NCBI GenBank assembly: GCA_003162495.1 | Contig: PMOF01000289.1 | Location: forward strand, 1-6,456 | Source: Acidobacteriaceae bacterium | GTDB taxonomy: Bacteria; Acidobacteriota; Terriglobia; Terriglobales; Acidobacteriaceae | Reading direction: 5' to 3' | DNA length: 6,456 bases | In this document: positions 5,426-6,456 of the stretch, piece by piece | Numbering within the stretch: the first letter of the stretch is position 1 | How the letters are laid out: each line of letters starts with the position of its first letter | Translations under genes and position numbers: made by a program | Notes under the pieces: generated by a model | Seen by the model: only the letters and a program-made list of their open reading frames with translations | What the model was told of the DNA's origin: nothing | The model's database searches: none

Positions 5426-6456
5426 ATGGGCCGCATCCGCATTCTTCCCGATCAGGTTGCCAACCAGATCGCCGCCGGCGAAGTGGTCGACCGCCCCGCT
5501 TCGGTGGTGAAGGAGCTGCTGGAGAACGCCCTGGATGCCGGAGCCAGCCGCATTCGCGTGGAGGTGGAAGCGGGCGGCCGCCGGCTCATCCGCGTGACCG
5601 ACGACGGCCACGGCATGAATCGCGACGACGCTCTGCTGGCCTTCGAGCGCCATGCCACTTCGAAGCTTCGAACCGCTGCCGACCTGCTCTCTATCGCCAC
5701 CTTGGGTTTTCGTGGGGAAGCGCTGCCGTCCATTGCCTCCGTTGCTCGGGTGACGCTTGAAACGTGTACAGGCGCCGCAGCTGAACCATCTGCCAATGAA
5801 GCGTTTGTCGGAACCCGCCTTGAAATCGCAGGCGGCAAGATCCTGCACGTGGACGACGCGGCCTTGCCCCGCGGAACCACGCTGGCGGTCGCCGATCTTT
5901 TTTTCAATACGCCGGCACGGCGCAAATTTCTCCGCGCTGAGTCGACGGAGTTGGCTCACGTGACGGCCCTGGTGACCCATTACGCGCTGGCCCATCCAGA
6001 GAAGCACTTTGAGCTGCTTTCCGCCACGCACACCATTGTCTCCGCGCCGCCCGTCGCCCGCACCGCGGAGCGCATCTATCAGGTATTCGGCAAGGACACG
6101 CTGGCGCAACTGCTGCCGGTGGCCGCTGAAACCCCGCTGGCCCACGCCGGCTTGCCCGAGCCGCCGCCCTGGAAGCAGGATCCCGACCAACCAGCTCGCG
6201 ATCCGGGCACCCTGCGCCTGACAGGCTTCTACTCCAGGCCCGAGCTGCAAAAGCTCAATCGCAACTCGATTTATATTTTCATCAACAAGCGGCTTATTCG
6301 CGATCGCTTGCTGCTTCACGCCATCACCGAGGCGTATCGCAATGTGCTGCCACCCACCAGCTTTCCGGTCGTCCTGCTGTTCCTCGAAATGCCCCCCGAA
6401 GAAGTGGACGTCAACGTCCATCCCGCCAAAACCGAAGTCCGCTTCCGGCAGCAATC
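5426..6456 (+). CDS. mutL: DNA mismatch repair protein MutL, N-terminal part, cut by window end
   Basis: MutL is the ATP-dependent matchmaker that couples mismatch recognition by MutS to strand removal. The 343 complete codons visible cover the whole GHKL ATPase domain and most of the transducer domain. Seen: IAAGEVVDRPASVVKELLEN with catalytic E30 and ATP-binding N34; DDGHGM at 59-64; ATSK at 77-80; GFRGEALPSI at 94-103 (Pro where many homologues have Ala); FFNTPARRKFLR; FINKRLIRDR; and DVNVHPAKTEVRF with K335, equivalent to the ATP-contacting Lys307 of E. coli. The reading frame is intact with no frameshift. The C-terminal dimerisation domain, and any endonuclease motif DQHAxxExxxxE, lie beyond the window. 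ATG 5426 is the natural start because family homology begins at once (RIRILPDQVANQIAAGEV). The SD is weak (AGG, 4 nt before). mutS is not in the window. Confidence 0.97.
   Translation, partial: MGRIRILPDQVANQIAAGEVVDRPASVVKELLENALDAGASRIRVEVEAGGRRLIRVTDDGHGMNRDDALLAFERHATSKLRTAADLLSIATLGFRGEALPSIASVARVTLETCTGAAAEPSANEAFVGTRLEIAGGKILHVDDAALPRGTTLAVADLFFNTPARRKFLRAESTELAHVTALVTHYALAHPEKHFELLSATHTIVSAPPVARTAERIYQVFGKDTLAQLLPVAAETPLAHAGLPEPPPWKQDPDQPARDPGTLRLTGFYSRPELQKLNRNSIYIFINKRLIRDRLLLHAITEAYRNVLPPTSFPVVLLFLEMPPEEVDVNVHPAKTEVRFRQQ

Noticed and set aside
5417..6454. A 345-codon minus-strand frame opposite mutL
   Set aside because: The plus strand carries every MutL motif in one unbroken frame; the antisense product has no domain-like pattern and low-complexity composition.

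Overview
The window is GC-rich (by eye about 60 %) bacterial chromosomal DNA with ordinary gene density and no mobile element, CRISPR array, rRNA or tRNA that I can see. The mix of genes suggests Acidobacteriota: a CAT-type amino acid permease, a periplasmic-sensor/7TM/SpoIIE phosphatase, a COG1816-type deaminase, and a MutL with the GEALPSI variant. That placement is inference from family resemblance, not proof.

Layout. (1) Positions 52-1602, plus strand: a 12-TM cationic amino acid transporter of the APC superfamily. Its start appears to be a CTG codon behind a good Shine-Dalgarno (SD) site. (2) Positions 1652-3577, minus strand, convergent with the permease: a membrane-anchored PP2C/SpoIIE-type serine phosphatase with a signal peptide, a beta-rich extracytoplasmic domain, seven TM helices and a cytoplasmic catalytic domain. 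A TTG start with a good SD is preferred over the longer ATG reading. (3) Positions 3578-3794: a divergent intergenic region. (4) Positions 3795-4811, plus strand: a metal-dependent deaminase of the adenosine deaminase family, which may be a 6-aminodeoxyfutalosine deaminase. (5) Positions 4897-5118, plus strand: a 73-residue single-pass membrane protein of unknown function with a strong SD, closed by a clear Rho-independent terminator at 5157-5186. (6) Positions 5187-5425: about 240 bases without a convincing gene but with three consecutive hairpins. (7) Positions 5426 to the window end, plus strand: the N-terminal 343 codons of DNA mismatch repair protein MutL, running off the edge.

The genes do not form one obvious pathway. 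The permease and phosphatase converge, the phosphatase and deaminase diverge, and the deaminase and small membrane protein may share a transcript ending at the terminator. mutL is likely expressed separately. I found no clear new multigene system. The most useful leads are the start-codon questions, the deaminase's real substrate, the small membrane protein, and the structured leader before mutL.
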